From the NCBI RefSeq assembly GCF_963668385.1, contig NZ_OY764327.1, positions 5,118,501-5,182,500 on the forward strand: a stretch of DNA of 64,000 nucleotides, in the 5' to 3' direction. A program made the translations under genes and the position numbers. Below are positions 37,582-46,581 of this stretch, one piece after another; within the stretch, counting starts at the first letter, position 1, and every line of letters begins with the position of its first letter. The DNA is from an uncultured Carboxylicivirga sp. (GTDB lineage Bacteria; Bacteroidota; Bacteroidia; Bacteroidales; Marinilabiliaceae). The notes under the pieces were generated by a model, which worked only from the letters and a program-made list of their open reading frames with translations, was not told the DNA's origin and did no database searches.

Positions 37582-37620
37582 ATCTGTGAAGGCAGCTAAA
37601 AACCTTCAATTTATACAAAT

Positions 37621-37649
37621 AAAAAACCACCATGTCCCCATGGTGGTTT
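37621..37649 (-). terminator. rpsF-rpsR-rplI operon terminator
   Basis: AAACCACCATG (37624-37634) pairs with CATGGTGGTTT (37639-37649) around TCCC. The minus strand then runs into T-rich sequence. It is 51 nt after the rplI stop. Confidence 0.8.
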
Positions 37650-37699
37650 ATGTCTGTTTGAAAAATGTTTTTTAATCTATCCGAGATTAATAAAAAATG

Positions 37700-38143
37700 T
37701 TACTCGGCAACAACCTCAATTGAGATGTCAACCTTAACTTCACGATGCAATTTAATAGTTGCAGTGTAAGTACCCAATTCTTTAGCATCGTCTTTCATAG
37801 AAATGTTTTTACGATCAACGTCAAAACCTCCTTTAGTCAATGCTTCAGCAATTTGAATAGTATTTACCGAACCAAAAATCTTACCTGTTTGGCTAGCTTT
37901 AGCACCGATAGTAAATGACTTACCTTCTAATGTTTTAGCTACCTCAAGGGCATCATTTTTAATTTTCTCTTCTTTATGAGCACGTTGTCTCATATTTTCT
38001 TCGTGTACTTTCTTGGCAGAAACAGTAGCTAGTACAGCCATCCCACGCGGGATTAAATAGTTACGACCGTAACCATTTTTCACAGTAACGATATCGTTCT
38101 TGTGGCCAAGATTCTGAATGTCTTCTTTAAGAATAATTTCCAT
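37700..38143 (-). CDS. rplI: 50S ribosomal protein L9
   Basis: A 147-residue L9. It has the N-terminal domain MEIILKEDIQNLGHKNDIVT with the VKNGYGRNYLIPRGMAV signature, a long connecting helix (EENMRQRAHKEEKIKNDALE), and a C-terminal domain with GKIFGSVNTIQIAEAL. Binds 23S rRNA. It is the last gene of rpsF-rpsR-rplI, 18 nt after rpsR. Confidence 0.98.
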   Translation of the reverse strand: MEIILKEDIQNLGHKNDIVTVKNGYGRNYLIPRGMAVLATVSAKKVHEENMRQRAHKEEKIKNDALEVAKTLEGKSFTIGAKASQTGKIFGSVNTIQIAEALTKGGFDVDRKNISMKDDAKELGTYTATIKLHREVKVDISIEVVAE

Positions 38144-38161
38144 CGTAAATCCTCCTTTTTC

Positions 38162-38431
38162 TTATTTCATCAAATCGGTTACGTATGGCAACAAGGCCAA
38201 GTGACGTGCTCTCTTAACAGCCTGAGATACTTTTCTTTGGTATTTCAAAGAAGTTCCAGTAAGACGACGAGGTAAAATTTTACCTTGTTCGTTCAAAAAC
38301 TTCTTCAAGAACTCAGGATCTTTGTAATCGATGTACTTGATTTTGTTTTTCTTAAAACGACAGTACTTTTTCTTCTTAATCTCTACTGATGGAGGAGTAA
38401 GATATCTGATTTCTGATTGATTCTGTGCCAT
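38162..38431 (-). CDS. rpsR: 30S ribosomal protein S18
   Basis: An 89-residue S18 with [20 protein letters not shown] and the conserved [20 protein letters not shown] and [10 protein letters not shown]. It binds with S6 in the 30S platform. The gene is 3 nt downstream of rpsF. A CRFKK motif near the N-terminus retains one Cys of the ancestral zinc site. Confidence 0.98.
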   Translation of the reverse strand: MAQNQSEIRYLTPPSVEIKKKKYCRFKKNKIKYIDYKDPEFLKKFLNEQGKILPRRLTGTSLKYQRKVSQAVKRARHLALLPYVTDLMK

Positions 38432-38434
38432 GGT

Positions 38435-38779
38435 CTAGTTCTCCTTTTCTTTTTTGTTTGCTCTTCTTTTTTCTGCATACGCTTTAGCGTATTTGTCAAG
38501 CTTGAAGGTCAAGAAGCGAATTACACGCTCGTCGCGACGGAAAGCTGTCTCCAATGTTGCTACGAATTCAGGTTCAGCATCGAACTCAAACAATTGGTAG
38601 AAACCGGTTGATTTCTTTTGAATTGGATAAGCCAATTTGCGTAGGCCCCAATTTTCTTCGTTTACAATTTTACCTCCATTCTCGGTTATCAAACCTTTGA
38701 ATTTTTCTACCGCTTCCTTCATCTGAACATCAGACAAAACGGGAGTTAAAATGAAAACGGTTTCATAATGATTCAACAT
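38435..38779 (-). CDS. rpsF: 30S ribosomal protein S6
   Basis: A 114-residue S6. [20 protein letters not shown] opens it, then [20 protein letters not shown] and [14 protein letters not shown]. First gene of the operon, with a near-perfect Bacteroidota promoter upstream. The C-terminus is Lys/Glu-rich. Confidence 0.98.
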   Translation of the reverse strand: MLNHYETVFILTPVLSDVQMKEAVEKFKGLITENGGKIVNEENWGLRKLAYPIQKKSTGFYQLFEFDAEPEFVATLETAFRRDERVIRFLTFKLDKYAKAYAEKRRANKKEKEN

Positions 38780-38818
38780 ATCTTCTTAATTTTTAGAAGG
38801 TTTTTAATAATCAGGGCG

Positions 38819-38849
38819 CAAAGATAGAAATAAATAACTTAGAAACAAA
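38819..38849 (-). promoter_or_regulatory. rpsF operon promoter, perfect Bacteroidota consensus
   Basis: On the minus strand, TTTG (38849-38846), exactly 19 nt, then TATCTTTG (38826-38819) match the -33/-7 consensus TTTG-N19-TAnnTTTG with no mismatch. The rpsF ATG is 40 nt downstream. Confidence 0.75.
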
Positions 38850-38860
38850 CAAGTTAGTAA

Positions 38861-38931
38861 GCCAAAGACCAAAGTTAAAGGGCAAAAGTCAAAAAAATAG
38901 CCCGAAGCACAAAGTCCGAAAGTCCGATAAC
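38861..38931. repeat. Dispersed intergenic repeat, copy 1
   Basis: A Lys-codon-like, AAAGTC-rich stretch with internal AAAGTCCGAAAGTCCG. About 60 bp match the inverse of 63594-63655 (CAAAGTCC, AGTCCG and GGnAAAAGTCAAAA in the same order). It lies in the non-coding gap upstream of the rpsF promoter. Confidence 0.6.
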
Positions 38932-39022
38932 TTTATATACTCTTTGCAGTTCTCAATCGAATATTGATTCATCGATTAATTGGTAATAAAATCAAGCCAA
39001 CTTTATACTTCAGTCTTCAATT

Positions 39023-40012
39023 CTATTTATTGTAACCCGAGAAATATCTCATAAACTGTACGCGCTCAAACATCTCTGGATTATTAGCCTGACTTTGGCT
39101 AAGCTTCCCTTTAAAATCAGCCAGTGATTCGTATCCTCGTCGTTCCATCCACTTATCCAACTCTGAAAGCATCCACCGGATCACCTCTGGTCCTTCTTTA
39201 TAAACCGACGAAACCAATTCAACCGACGAGGCACCCGCCATCAATAACTTAACCAATGTACCATATTCATGCACACCTGTTGATGCAATTAAATCGCATT
39301 TTGCACTAGGCGATAAAATAGAAATCCAGCGTAACGACATGGCAAAATCTTCGGGATTAGAATACACTTTTCCGCTTACCACCTGATCATTCTCAATATC
39401 GAAATCAAGCGATGCAAAACGGTTAAATAAAATCAATCCATCTGCTTTGACTGATAAACGTGACAATACATTACCCAGATTTGTAAAATACGATCCGAGC
39501 TTAATTCCAACCGGAACGGTAATATATTGTTTCACCTTATCAACAATATCAAAATAAATCTTTTCGATAGATTCGGCCGAAGCCTCTATATTATAAGGAA
39601 GCTTGAAAATATTTAATTCAATACCGTCAACTCCGGCTTCTTCAAACTTTTTAGCATACGAAATCCACTCGCTGTACGATGTACAGTTGATACTGGCTAT
39701 AATAGGAATATCAACCGCCTCTTTAGCTTCAGTAATTAAAGAAACATATTTATCCAGCGCTTCTTGCTTTAACTGATAATCGTAATAATCAAAAAACTCA
39801 AGATTATTATCATCCATTCCCAATTGCTGACCAATGGTTTGCTGAGCCTCAGCTACTATTTCTTCTTCAAAAATAGATTTTAGTACAATTGCAGCCGCTC
39901 CAGCTGCGGTAAGCTTTTTAATTCCTCCAATAGTTGATGACAAACCTGAGCTGCCAATTACAACTGGATTTTTAATAGGAATACCTAAATATGTAGTTGA
40001 AAGATTCTTCAT
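39023..40012 (-). CDS. Dihydroorotate dehydrogenase-like flavoprotein without the catalytic Cys
   Basis: About 329 residues, TIM-barrel of the PyrD family: TTYLGIPIKNPVVIGSSGLS, GAAAIVLKSIFEEE, PIIASINCTSYSEW, VPVGIKLGSYFTNL and IASTGVHEYGTLVKLLMAGA (phosphate-binding end). The canonical ELNISCPN, which carries the catalytic Cys of class 1 enzymes, reads ELNIFKLPYN here. True dihydroorotate oxidation is therefore doubtful. I start at the ATG at 40012, 4 nt after the nfnB stop; a longer reading overlaps nfnB. Cotranscription with nfnB-nfnA suggests a flavin-dependent oxidoreductase fed by that complex. Confidence 0.8.
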   Translation of the reverse strand: MKNLSTTYLGIPIKNPVVIGSSGLSSTIGGIKKLTAAGAAAIVLKSIFEEEIVAEAQQTIGQQLGMDDNNLEFFDYYDYQLKQEALDKYVSLITEAKEAVDIPIIASINCTSYSEWISYAKKFEEAGVDGIELNIFKLPYNIEASAESIEKIYFDIVDKVKQYITVPVGIKLGSYFTNLGNVLSRLSVKADGLILFNRFASLDFDIENDQVVSGKVYSNPEDFAMSLRWISILSPSAKCDLIASTGVHEYGTLVKLLMAGASSVELVSSVYKEGPEVIRWMLSELDKWMERRGYESLADFKGKLSQSQANNPEMFERVQFMRYFSGYNK

Positions 40013-40016
40013 TATT

Positions 40017-41501
40017 TTAAGAGTTATGTTTTTCCTGAAGATATTTATGCATCGATGCGGCAGCATTACGACCATCGCCCATTGCTAAAATAACGGTTGC
40101 TCCTCCCCTCACAATATCTCCTCCTGCAAACATTTCGGGTATTGATGATTGTAATTTTTCATCGTCAACAACAATGGTTCCCCAACGGGTTGTTTCCAAT
40201 TGAGGCAACGCACTTGGGATTAGAGGATTTGGTGATACACCTACACTTACCACAACCGTATCCACATCAATTTCATATTCTGAACCTTCCATAGGAACTG
40301 GTCGACGACGTCCGGAAGCATCGGGCTCACCCAATTCCATCTTCTGAACTCTCACCTTGTTCACGCGTCCGTTTTCATCGGCAAAATACTCAATTGGATT
40401 GGTAAGCGTTAAAAACTCGATACCTTCTTCCTGAGCATGTTTAATTTCTTCGTTACGCGCCGGCATCTCTTCCATCGAACGACGATAGATAATCATAGCA
40501 CGATTGGCTCCTAAACGTTTGGCTGTTCGTACCGAATCCATTGCCGTATTACCACCACCAATAACTGCTACATTCTTACCACTTATAATAGGAGTATCGG
40601 TTTCGGAACTGGCAGCATGCATTAAATTAACACGGGTAAGATATTCGTTAGAGCTTAAAATACCAATATAGTTTTCGCCTGGAATATTCATAAACCGAGG
40701 TAGACCAGCGCCACTTCCTGTAAAGAAAGCTTCAAATCCTTCCTCTTTCAAATCATCGAAAGAAGCAGTGCGGCCAACAATAAAGTTATTTTCGAACTTA
40801 ACGCCCATTTTACGTAAGATGTCAATTTCAACATCTACAATATCGTTTGGTAAACGAAACTCAGGAATACCATATTTTAAAACTCCGCCAATCTCGTGCA
40901 ATGCTTCAAAAACAGTAACATCATAGCCTTGTTTAGCCATATCGCCGGCAAAAGTCAACCCAGCAGGGCCACTTCCTATAACAGCAACTTTAATACCATT
41001 ACTTTCGGCTACAGTTGGCACAGTCATTTGATTGGTTTCGCGCTCGTAATCGGCAGCAAAACGCTCCAAATATCCAATAGCAACTGGTTCTTTCTTTAAT
41101 TTAAGTGTGTAAAAACACTTTGATTCACACTGCTTCTCCTGAGGACAAACACGTCCGCAAACAGCAGGCAAAGCACTGGTTTGTTTCAATACTTTAGCCG
41201 CTTCCACAAATTCGCCTTGCTCAATTCGCTTTATGAACTTTGGAATATTAATTTCTACAGGACAACCTGTTATACATGTAGGATCAGGACAATCCAAACA
41301 TCGACGTGCTTCGCACAATGCTTCGTCTTGTGTTAATCCTTTATTTACTTCAATATTAGAGAGAATTCTTTCCTGAGGATCCACCTCACCCATGCGAACT
41401 CTTTCTAGAGCAGTTCGCTCCTTATTTTTCATCAAACCACGTACATCAACCCTCCAGGACTGCTCTCTTTCTGCTTTTAAAAATTCTTTGCTAACAGCCA
41501 T
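40017..41501 (-). CDS. nfnB: Large subunit of NfnAB-type transhydrogenase (GltD-like)
   Basis: A 494-residue flavoprotein. N-terminal [4Fe-4S] cysteines are in CLDCPDPTCITGCPVEI and CGRVCPQEKQCESKC. FAD- and NADP-binding Rossmann motifs follow: VIGSGPAGLTFAGDMAK, NVAVIGGGNTAMDSVRTAK and FAGGDIVRGGATVILAMGDG. It resembles the small subunit of glutamate synthase, but no large subunit is nearby. Directly upstream (2 nt) is the NfnA-like gene, so I infer the electron-bifurcating NADH-dependent reduced ferredoxin:NADP+ oxidoreductase. In a database this would often be named gltA/gltD. Confidence 0.85.
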   Translation of the reverse strand: MAVSKEFLKAEREQSWRVDVRGLMKNKERTALERVRMGEVDPQERILSNIEVNKGLTQDEALCEARRCLDCPDPTCITGCPVEINIPKFIKRIEQGEFVEAAKVLKQTSALPAVCGRVCPQEKQCESKCFYTLKLKKEPVAIGYLERFAADYERETNQMTVPTVAESNGIKVAVIGSGPAGLTFAGDMAKQGYDVTVFEALHEIGGVLKYGIPEFRLPNDIVDVEIDILRKMGVKFENNFIVGRTASFDDLKEEGFEAFFTGSGAGLPRFMNIPGENYIGILSSNEYLTRVNLMHAASSETDTPIISGKNVAVIGGGNTAMDSVRTAKRLGANRAMIIYRRSMEEMPARNEEIKHAQEEGIEFLTLTNPIEYFADENGRVNKVRVQKMELGEPDASGRRRPVPMEGSEYEIDVDTVVVSVGVSPNPLIPSALPQLETTRWGTIVVDDEKLQSSIPEMFAGGDIVRGGATVILAMGDGRNAAASMHKYLQEKHNS

Positions 41502-41503
41502 TG

Positions 41504-42337
41504 TTATTCCTTTTCTTTTGAGTGAAGATACTTTTGTTCTGCTTCCTTTTCAATTTCCTTATATCCATTCAGGCGAAGCAACATCTCATCAAAATCCACC
41601 TGATGAGCATCAAACTCAGGTCCGTCAATACAAACGAACTTGGTTTTACCTCCAACTGTAATTCTACAAGCACCACACATACCTGTACCATCAACCATAA
41701 TGGTATTTAAACTGGCATAAGTTGGCACCTCGTATTTTTTAGTAGTAAGTGAAGCAAACTTCATCATGATGGCAGGACCAATCACAACCGATAAATTAAC
41801 TTCCTCGCGTTGCAGAACCTGCTCCATTGCTTCGGTAACCAAACCTTTTTGTCCATAAGAGCCATCATCTGTAGTAATGATCAACTCATCCGAAAATTCT
41901 CTAATCTGATCTTCAAGTATGATTAAATCTTTGGTACGAGCCGCAATTACAGTAATTACTCTGTTACCTGCTTTTTTCATGGCTTCAACAATAGGTAAAA
42001 GAGGAGCTACTCCAACTCCACCTCCACAAGCCAATACTGTACCCACTTTTTCGATGTGAGTAGCCTGACCAAGAGGTCCAACCAAATCCGTAATTTCATC
42101 GCCCACATTTAAATCTGCCAAACGACGAGACGAAACTCCCACCCTCTGAACAACTAAGGTAATAGTTCCTTTTTCGGGATTTGAAGAGGCAATGGTTAGT
42201 GGTATTCTTTCTCCGTTTTTTCCAACTTTTACAATCACAAAATGGCCTGCTCGGCGGGCTTTTGCAATTCGAGGAGCTTCAATTTCCAAACGCACAACGT
42301 TTACGGAAAAGAACTCCTTATCAACTATTTTATTCAT
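41504..42337 (-). CDS. nfnA: Small subunit of NfnAB-type transhydrogenase
   Basis: About 277 residues, ferredoxin-NADP reductase-like. FAD domain: GHFVIVKV, then RIPLTIASSNPE. NAD domain: VLACGGGVGVAPLLPIVEAM. C-terminal [2Fe-2S] site: the spacing D-x4-C-x2-C-x11-C (DGTGMCGACRITV through FVC) matches the unusual one-Asp, three-Cys ligand set described for NfnA, and differs from the four-Cys PyrK site. I start at the ATG at 42337; a longer reading begins at a TTG. It forms an operon with nfnB and the DHOD-like gene. Confidence 0.85.
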   Translation of the reverse strand: MNKIVDKEFFSVNVVRLEIEAPRIAKARRAGHFVIVKVGKNGERIPLTIASSNPEKGTITLVVQRVGVSSRRLADLNVGDEITDLVGPLGQATHIEKVGTVLACGGGVGVAPLLPIVEAMKKAGNRVITVIAARTKDLIILEDQIREFSDELIITTDDGSYGQKGLVTEAMEQVLQREEVNLSVVIGPAIMMKFASLTTKKYEVPTYASLNTIMVDGTGMCGACRITVGGKTKFVCIDGPEFDAHQVDFDEMLLRLNGYKEIEKEAEQKYLHSKEKE

Positions 42338-42601
42338 ATCGTACAAATAATCAATTTACTGCACCAGGCAATTGATAATAGAATTATTGCAGTTAGCAAT
42401 TATGATTCCTTGTGTTACATTCCGGATCAAAAGTAAACTATGATATTTAGAATATATAACCTATTTCTTCATGAAATCATAATTTACAATCAATCTAAAT
42501 AGAAACGATAATAGCAAATTTATGTCATCTAAATCATGATCATCCAGCGTTTAATATTAAATTAAGTTAATTTTTTAATTATCAATCAAAAACACCTCGC
42601 A

Positions 42602-43309
42602 ATGAATATAGAAGCATTCTTTAAAATTACTTATGGATTGTATATTATTTCGGCAAAAGCCAATGATAAGTCAAATGGATATATCGCCAACACTGTTTTT
42701 CAGGTAACCGCCGAGCCGCCACAAATAGCAATTAGCTGCAACAAAGACAATTTAACCTGCGATCTTATTGAACAATCAGAGTACTTTTCAATTTCGATTT
42801 TAAAACAGGATGCCAAAGCCGAGACAATTGGTTTGTTTGGATATAAAAGTGGAAAAGATACCGACAAATTTAAAGACATAAAGTATGGAACAAGTTTGAG
42901 CGGAACACCCGTAGTATTGGAAGATTCAATTGCATGGTTCGATTGTAAAGTTTCACAAAAAGTGGATGTTGGTACGCACATCATATTTATTGGCGAAATA
43001 ATTGAAAACAAACTATTGGATGCCGATGCTGATCCATTAACCTATGCATATTATAGGGACGTTAAAAAAGGTGCTGCTCCAAAGAATGCTCCTACTTATA
43101 TTGATAAATCGAAAATTCCTGCTAAACAAGAAACCAAATCATCGCCTGCAAGTCAAAAATACAAATGCCTTGCGTGTGGATATATTTATGACCCTATAGT
43201 TGGAGATGAAGAAAATGGAATTGCAGCAGGTACACCTTTTGACGATTTACCAGAAGATTGGACATGCCCAACTTGCGGATCTCCCAAATCGATGTTTGAA
43301 CCTATTTAG
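42602..43309 (+). CDS. Flavin reductase-rubredoxin fusion (Hrb-like)
   Basis: A 235-residue fusion. Residues 1-160 form a flavin reductase-like split-barrel FMN domain ([44 protein letters not shown]). A linker follows, then a rubredoxin domain (about 185-235) with both Cys pairs in [12 protein letters not shown] and [14 protein letters not shown]. Such high-molecular-weight rubredoxins pass electrons from NAD(P)H, via partner proteins, to flavodiiron proteins or rubrerythrin. The rubrerythrin gene follows 185 nt downstream on the same strand. Confidence 0.9.
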   Translation: MNIEAFFKITYGLYIISAKANDKSNGYIANTVFQVTAEPPQIAISCNKDNLTCDLIEQSEYFSISILKQDAKAETIGLFGYKSGKDTDKFKDIKYGTSLSGTPVVLEDSIAWFDCKVSQKVDVGTHIIFIGEIIENKLLDADADPLTYAYYRDVKKGAAPKNAPTYIDKSKIPAKQETKSSPASQKYKCLACGYIYDPIVGDEENGIAAGTPFDDLPEDWTCPTCGSPKSMFEPI

Positions 43310-43493
43310 TACAATCTTATGCTAATAAGACTATTACCAATTAAGTATTTATAATGCATGATTTAAGACTCTTAACATACATGTTTGGAAGAAATCTAAA
43401 TTACACATTATCCCTACGAATTAGGTTTAAAAAACAGAAAATAAAAAGTAATATTGTTGACTACTGGAACTATAAATACAAAATGAACATATT

Positions 43494-44069
43494 ATGAGTA
43501 CTTTAAAAGGAACAAAAACTGAACAAAACTTATTAAAAGCATTTGCAGGTGAATCTCAAGCCCGTATGCGCTATAATTATTTTGCTAAACAAGCTCAAAA
43601 AGAAGGTTTAGAACAAATTGCTGCCATCTTTATGGAAACAGCAGATCAGGAAAAAGAACATGCGAAACGTTTCTTCAAGTTTTTAGAAGGTGGCATGGTT
43701 GAAATTACAGCTTCGTATCCGGCTGGTGTAATTGGCGATACAAAAGAAAATCTTCAAGCTGCTGCCGATGGCGAAAACGAAGAGTGGACAGAATTATATC
43801 CTGAATTTGCTAAAATAGCTGAAGAAGAAGGCTTTAAAGATGTAGCTGTAGCATTTAAAATGATTGCTAAAGTAGAAGCTCATCACGAAGAAAGATATCG
43901 TACTCTTTATACCAACCTAATGGAAGGTAAAGTATTTGAAAGAGATGGAAAAGTTACCTGGATGTGTCGTAACTGTGGATTTATTCACGAAAGTGCTAAA
44001 GCGCCAAAAACTTGTCCAGCATGTTTACATCCTCAATCGTATTTCGAAATTAAGAAAACCAATTACTAG
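43494..44069 (+). CDS. rbr: Rubrerythrin
   Basis: A 191-residue non-haem di-iron peroxidase that reduces hydrogen peroxide with electrons from rubredoxin-type partners. Four-helix ferritin-like domain with Fe ligands in [29 protein letters not shown] and [10 protein letters not shown]-terminal rubredoxin-like site has [10 protein letters not shown] and [11 protein letters not shown]. Near the rubredoxin fusion, its likely electron partner. Confidence 0.95.
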   Translation: MSTLKGTKTEQNLLKAFAGESQARMRYNYFAKQAQKEGLEQIAAIFMETADQEKEHAKRFFKFLEGGMVEITASYPAGVIGDTKENLQAAADGENEEWTELYPEFAKIAEEEGFKDVAVAFKMIAKVEAHHEERYRTLYTNLMEGKVFERDGKVTWMCRNCGFIHESAKAPKTCPACLHPQSYFEIKKTNY

Positions 44070-44098
44070 ACCGCAGAATCAGTAATTGCACCACCATC

Positions 44099-44419
44099 TC
44101 ACTCTTGCGTTTGAATTGAGACTTTCAGGCTATCGCATTTGTGAGGTGGTATTTTTTTATCCTTTTTCCCTCCCAACGCCAATTTCAGAATCAAAATTAC
44201 AGAAGCCGGAATAATGGCAATTGAATTGGCTATAATAATGGGCATCTCATTCAATAACACTCCGTAAATAAGCCAAAATACAATACCCAAAGTATTGGCC
44301 ATATACATCAAAAGCGAGATGCTATGCACATCTTTTGTTTTAATAATTCGAATGGCTTGTGGAAACATAGCCAAAGTTGTTAGAAAGGCAGCAATAGTGC
44401 CCATAGCTGTAACCATCAT
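44099..44419 (-). CDS. SemiSWEET sugar transporter
   Basis: A 106-residue protein with three membrane helices and the PQ-loop LAMFPQAIRIIKTKDVHSIS. This is the half-size bacterial SWEET (MtN3) homologue that dimerises to form a sugar uniporter. Its start overlaps the HAD hydrolase stop by 4 nt (ATGA), so translation is probably coupled. A hydrophilic Lys-rich tail extends past the third helix. Substrate unknown; small sugars are usual. Confidence 0.85.
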   Translation of the reverse strand: MMVTAMGTIAAFLTTLAMFPQAIRIIKTKDVHSISLLMYMANTLGIVFWLIYGVLLNEMPIIIANSIAIIPASVILILKLALGGKKDKKIPPHKCDSLKVSIQTQE

Positions 44420-45120
44420 ACTTCAGCAGTAAAAAGTTTTAAAACATCTTTTAATTGCTCTACCTCAATTACTCTATCGGATACCACCTGATGCTCAACC
44501 ACCTCGTGATGCCACGTTACATGAAAAGGAACATGAATTCCATACCCTCCAATCTCTTCAACAGGCAACACATCCGATTTCATCGAATTACCAATCATTA
44601 AAAATTCGGAAGGCTGAACATCTAAATGTTTAATTAATTTTTGATAAGCTTGAGGGTGCTTATCACTCATCACTTCAATATGATGAAAGTACTTCAGTAG
44701 GCCTGATTTAGTTAACTTTCGTTCCTGATCCAGCAAATCACCTTTGGTAGCTACAATCAGTTTATATTTTTGTGATAAAGAATCCAAAACCTCTGTTACT
44801 CCATTTAATAGCTCAACTGGCTTATTCAACATCTCCTTACCTATTTCCAGAATTTTAGACGTATGTTCGGCTGTTAACTCATCATTAGTTATTCGACAAC
44901 CAGTTTCGATTAAGGAAAGAATAAACGCCTTAATTCCATAACCATATATAGGCATATTAGCCATTTCAATCTCATATAACTGACGCATTATATCTTCTTC
45001 CGACATAAAATCAGAAAGAATCGTAGCAAACTGATGTTCGGCTTCCCTGAAAAAAGTTTCATTCTCCCACAATGTATCATCAGCATCAAAACCGATTACT
45101 TTAATTGAGCTTACATTCAT
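44416..45120 (-). CDS. HAD-family hydrolase
   Basis: A 234-residue haloacid-dehalogenase superfamily phosphatase. Motif I is IGFDADDTLWENETFF (the nucleophile and acid Asp pair), motif II is LIVATKGD, and motif IV is FLMIGNSMKSDVLPV, with a helical cap in between. The exact substrate is not known. It overlaps the SemiSWEET gene by 4 nt, which might point to a sugar phosphate; this is inference. Confidence 0.85.
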   Translation of the reverse strand: MNVSSIKVIGFDADDTLWENETFFREAEHQFATILSDFMSEEDIMRQLYEIEMANMPIYGYGIKAFILSLIETGCRITNDELTAEHTSKILEIGKEMLNKPVELLNGVTEVLDSLSQKYKLIVATKGDLLDQERKLTKSGLLKYFHHIEVMSDKHPQAYQKLIKHLDVQPSEFLMIGNSMKSDVLPVEEIGGYGIHVPFHVTWHHEVVEHQVVSDRVIEVEQLKDVLKLFTAEV

Positions 45121-45138
45121 GGGAGCAAAAATAAGCTT

Positions 45139-46467
45139 TTACTCCTTTTTATAGCTGTATGTCATACCATTTTGTTTCAACTGAAATTCTCCACTTTTAA
45201 TTTGACCTTCTTCAATAGTAAAAACAATTTGAATACCAGCCGGATCAAATTTGAAAATTCCATTCTCATAAGCCCTTAATGGAAATGCCGATTGACCACT
45301 CGCCTGAGCTGTTAGCTGTATACCATTATAAACAATCGAAATTTTTAAAGGCAATTGAGATGATACAAATGTTCCTTCAAGACTTTTTAATACAACTGAA
45401 TCCAACTCAACTTCTTTTACTGAAAAATCAGGTAATTCAAAATCACGATTATACAAAGAGCTTAAACAGGCAATCAAAATGGTATTTAAATCAAAATCAT
45501 AGGCATTTCCCAATACAGCAAGACTAACATTATCATTAATAGACAAATTACTTCGAAAACCATCAATACCTCCATTATGTCCCAACCTTGTTTGGTTATA
45601 AAACAGGAAGCCAAATATTCCATATCCAACACCACCAGTTAAAGCGGTCATTTTCGACAAACTTCCATCCGAAATAACCTCACCATCAAACAGCTTTTGA
45701 ATAAAAAAATTCAAATCGCGAGTGGTTGAGATGATAGAACCAGCTCCTAAAGGAATAGTCATACTGGTTTCGGGAGCTAATTTCCAGCCATCTGCCGGGT
45801 AGTACGATAATGCTTCGTCTTTAGCAGGGGTGATTTTTTCACCTACCTGAGTATCTTTCAAGCCAAGTTCGGCACACAAATTATTCACCAACTGATGATA
45901 GCTTTTATGAGTAATATCTTCCAAAATAAAAGTGAGTAATACAAAATTACTGTTACTGTATTTCATTTTAGAACCGGGTTCAAAATCTACTCCCTTCGAT
46001 TGAATGATCTCCACCAAATCATCCCGGGTTTTATCCATCTTCATATACCCTTGATAATCCAAATCATCAGTAAAATTATGAATCCCACTTCGATGACTTA
46101 ATAACTGACCAATGGATATCTTATCAGCATTTTTAATTTGAGGAAAATACTGGCTCAGCTTGGTTTCAAGAGATAAATTTCCTTTATCAATTTCACGAAA
46201 AACAAGCACCGAAGTAAACATCTTGCTGATGGAACCTATTCTAAACTTTGTATTTGAATCAACAAGTATTTTATTTTCTAAATCGGCATAACCAACATAT
46301 CGCGCGTATAGCAATTCATCTCCATGATAAGCAGCAACGGCCCCCATAAACTTATGATTCTGTTCGAGAATATCGAAAAACTGATTGAGTTTAGAATAAC
46401 TGATCGAGTCCTGAGCAAAAGTTACAGTGCAACTAAACACCATCAATAGAAGGGTTAACTTTTTCAT
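45139..46467 (-). CDS. Exported serine hydrolase (class C beta-lactamase / PBP-like)
   Basis: About 442 residues. Signal peptide MKKLTLLLMVFSCTVTFAQ; I therefore start at the ATG at 46467, not at an ATG 18 nt upstream. Catalytic motifs: SxxK in GSISKMFTSVLVF, Tyr-x-Asn in MKYSNSNFVLLTF and HNGGIDGF (His-Asn-Gly for the usual KTG/HxG). The C-terminal 100 residues form a separate beta domain. Family members are D-alanyl peptidases or esterases; beta-lactamase activity is not implied. Confidence 0.85.
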   Translation of the reverse strand: MKKLTLLLMVFSCTVTFAQDSISYSKLNQFFDILEQNHKFMGAVAAYHGDELLYARYVGYADLENKILVDSNTKFRIGSISKMFTSVLVFREIDKGNLSLETKLSQYFPQIKNADKISIGQLLSHRSGIHNFTDDLDYQGYMKMDKTRDDLVEIIQSKGVDFEPGSKMKYSNSNFVLLTFILEDITHKSYHQLVNNLCAELGLKDTQVGEKITPAKDEALSYYPADGWKLAPETSMTIPLGAGSIISTTRDLNFFIQKLFDGEVISDGSLSKMTALTGGVGYGIFGFLFYNQTRLGHNGGIDGFRSNLSINDNVSLAVLGNAYDFDLNTILIACLSSLYNRDFELPDFSVKEVELDSVVLKSLEGTFVSSQLPLKISIVYNGIQLTAQASGQSAFPLRAYENGIFKFDPAGIQIVFTIEEGQIKSGEFQLKQNGMTYSYKKE

Positions 46468-46581
46468 TATGTTAGGGTTTAACATTCAAACTTATTTAAT
46501 TTTATAAGGAAGATAGTAAAGACTTTCCTATTTTTCTACTTATAAAGGATTAATCGTATTTTTACGGTCAAATACACACTT

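Larger units (their letters stand above)
37388..37699. other. Gene-free spacer between ridA and rplI
   Basis: It contains no gene. It holds the ridA terminator, a 22-bp tandem repeat array and the terminator of the converging ribosomal operon, listed separately. Confidence 0.8.

Noticed and set aside
40017-41501. Glutamate synthase small subunit
   Set aside because: The sequence is GltD-like, but no GltB large subunit is nearby and an NfnA-type gene with its special Asp/Cys cluster lies 2 nt upstream; Nfn is the better reading.
45139-46467. Beta-lactamase antibiotic resistance gene
   Set aside because: It has class C-type SxxK and Tyr motifs but an extra C-terminal domain and the HNG variant typical of housekeeping serine hydrolases or esterases; resistance cannot be inferred.
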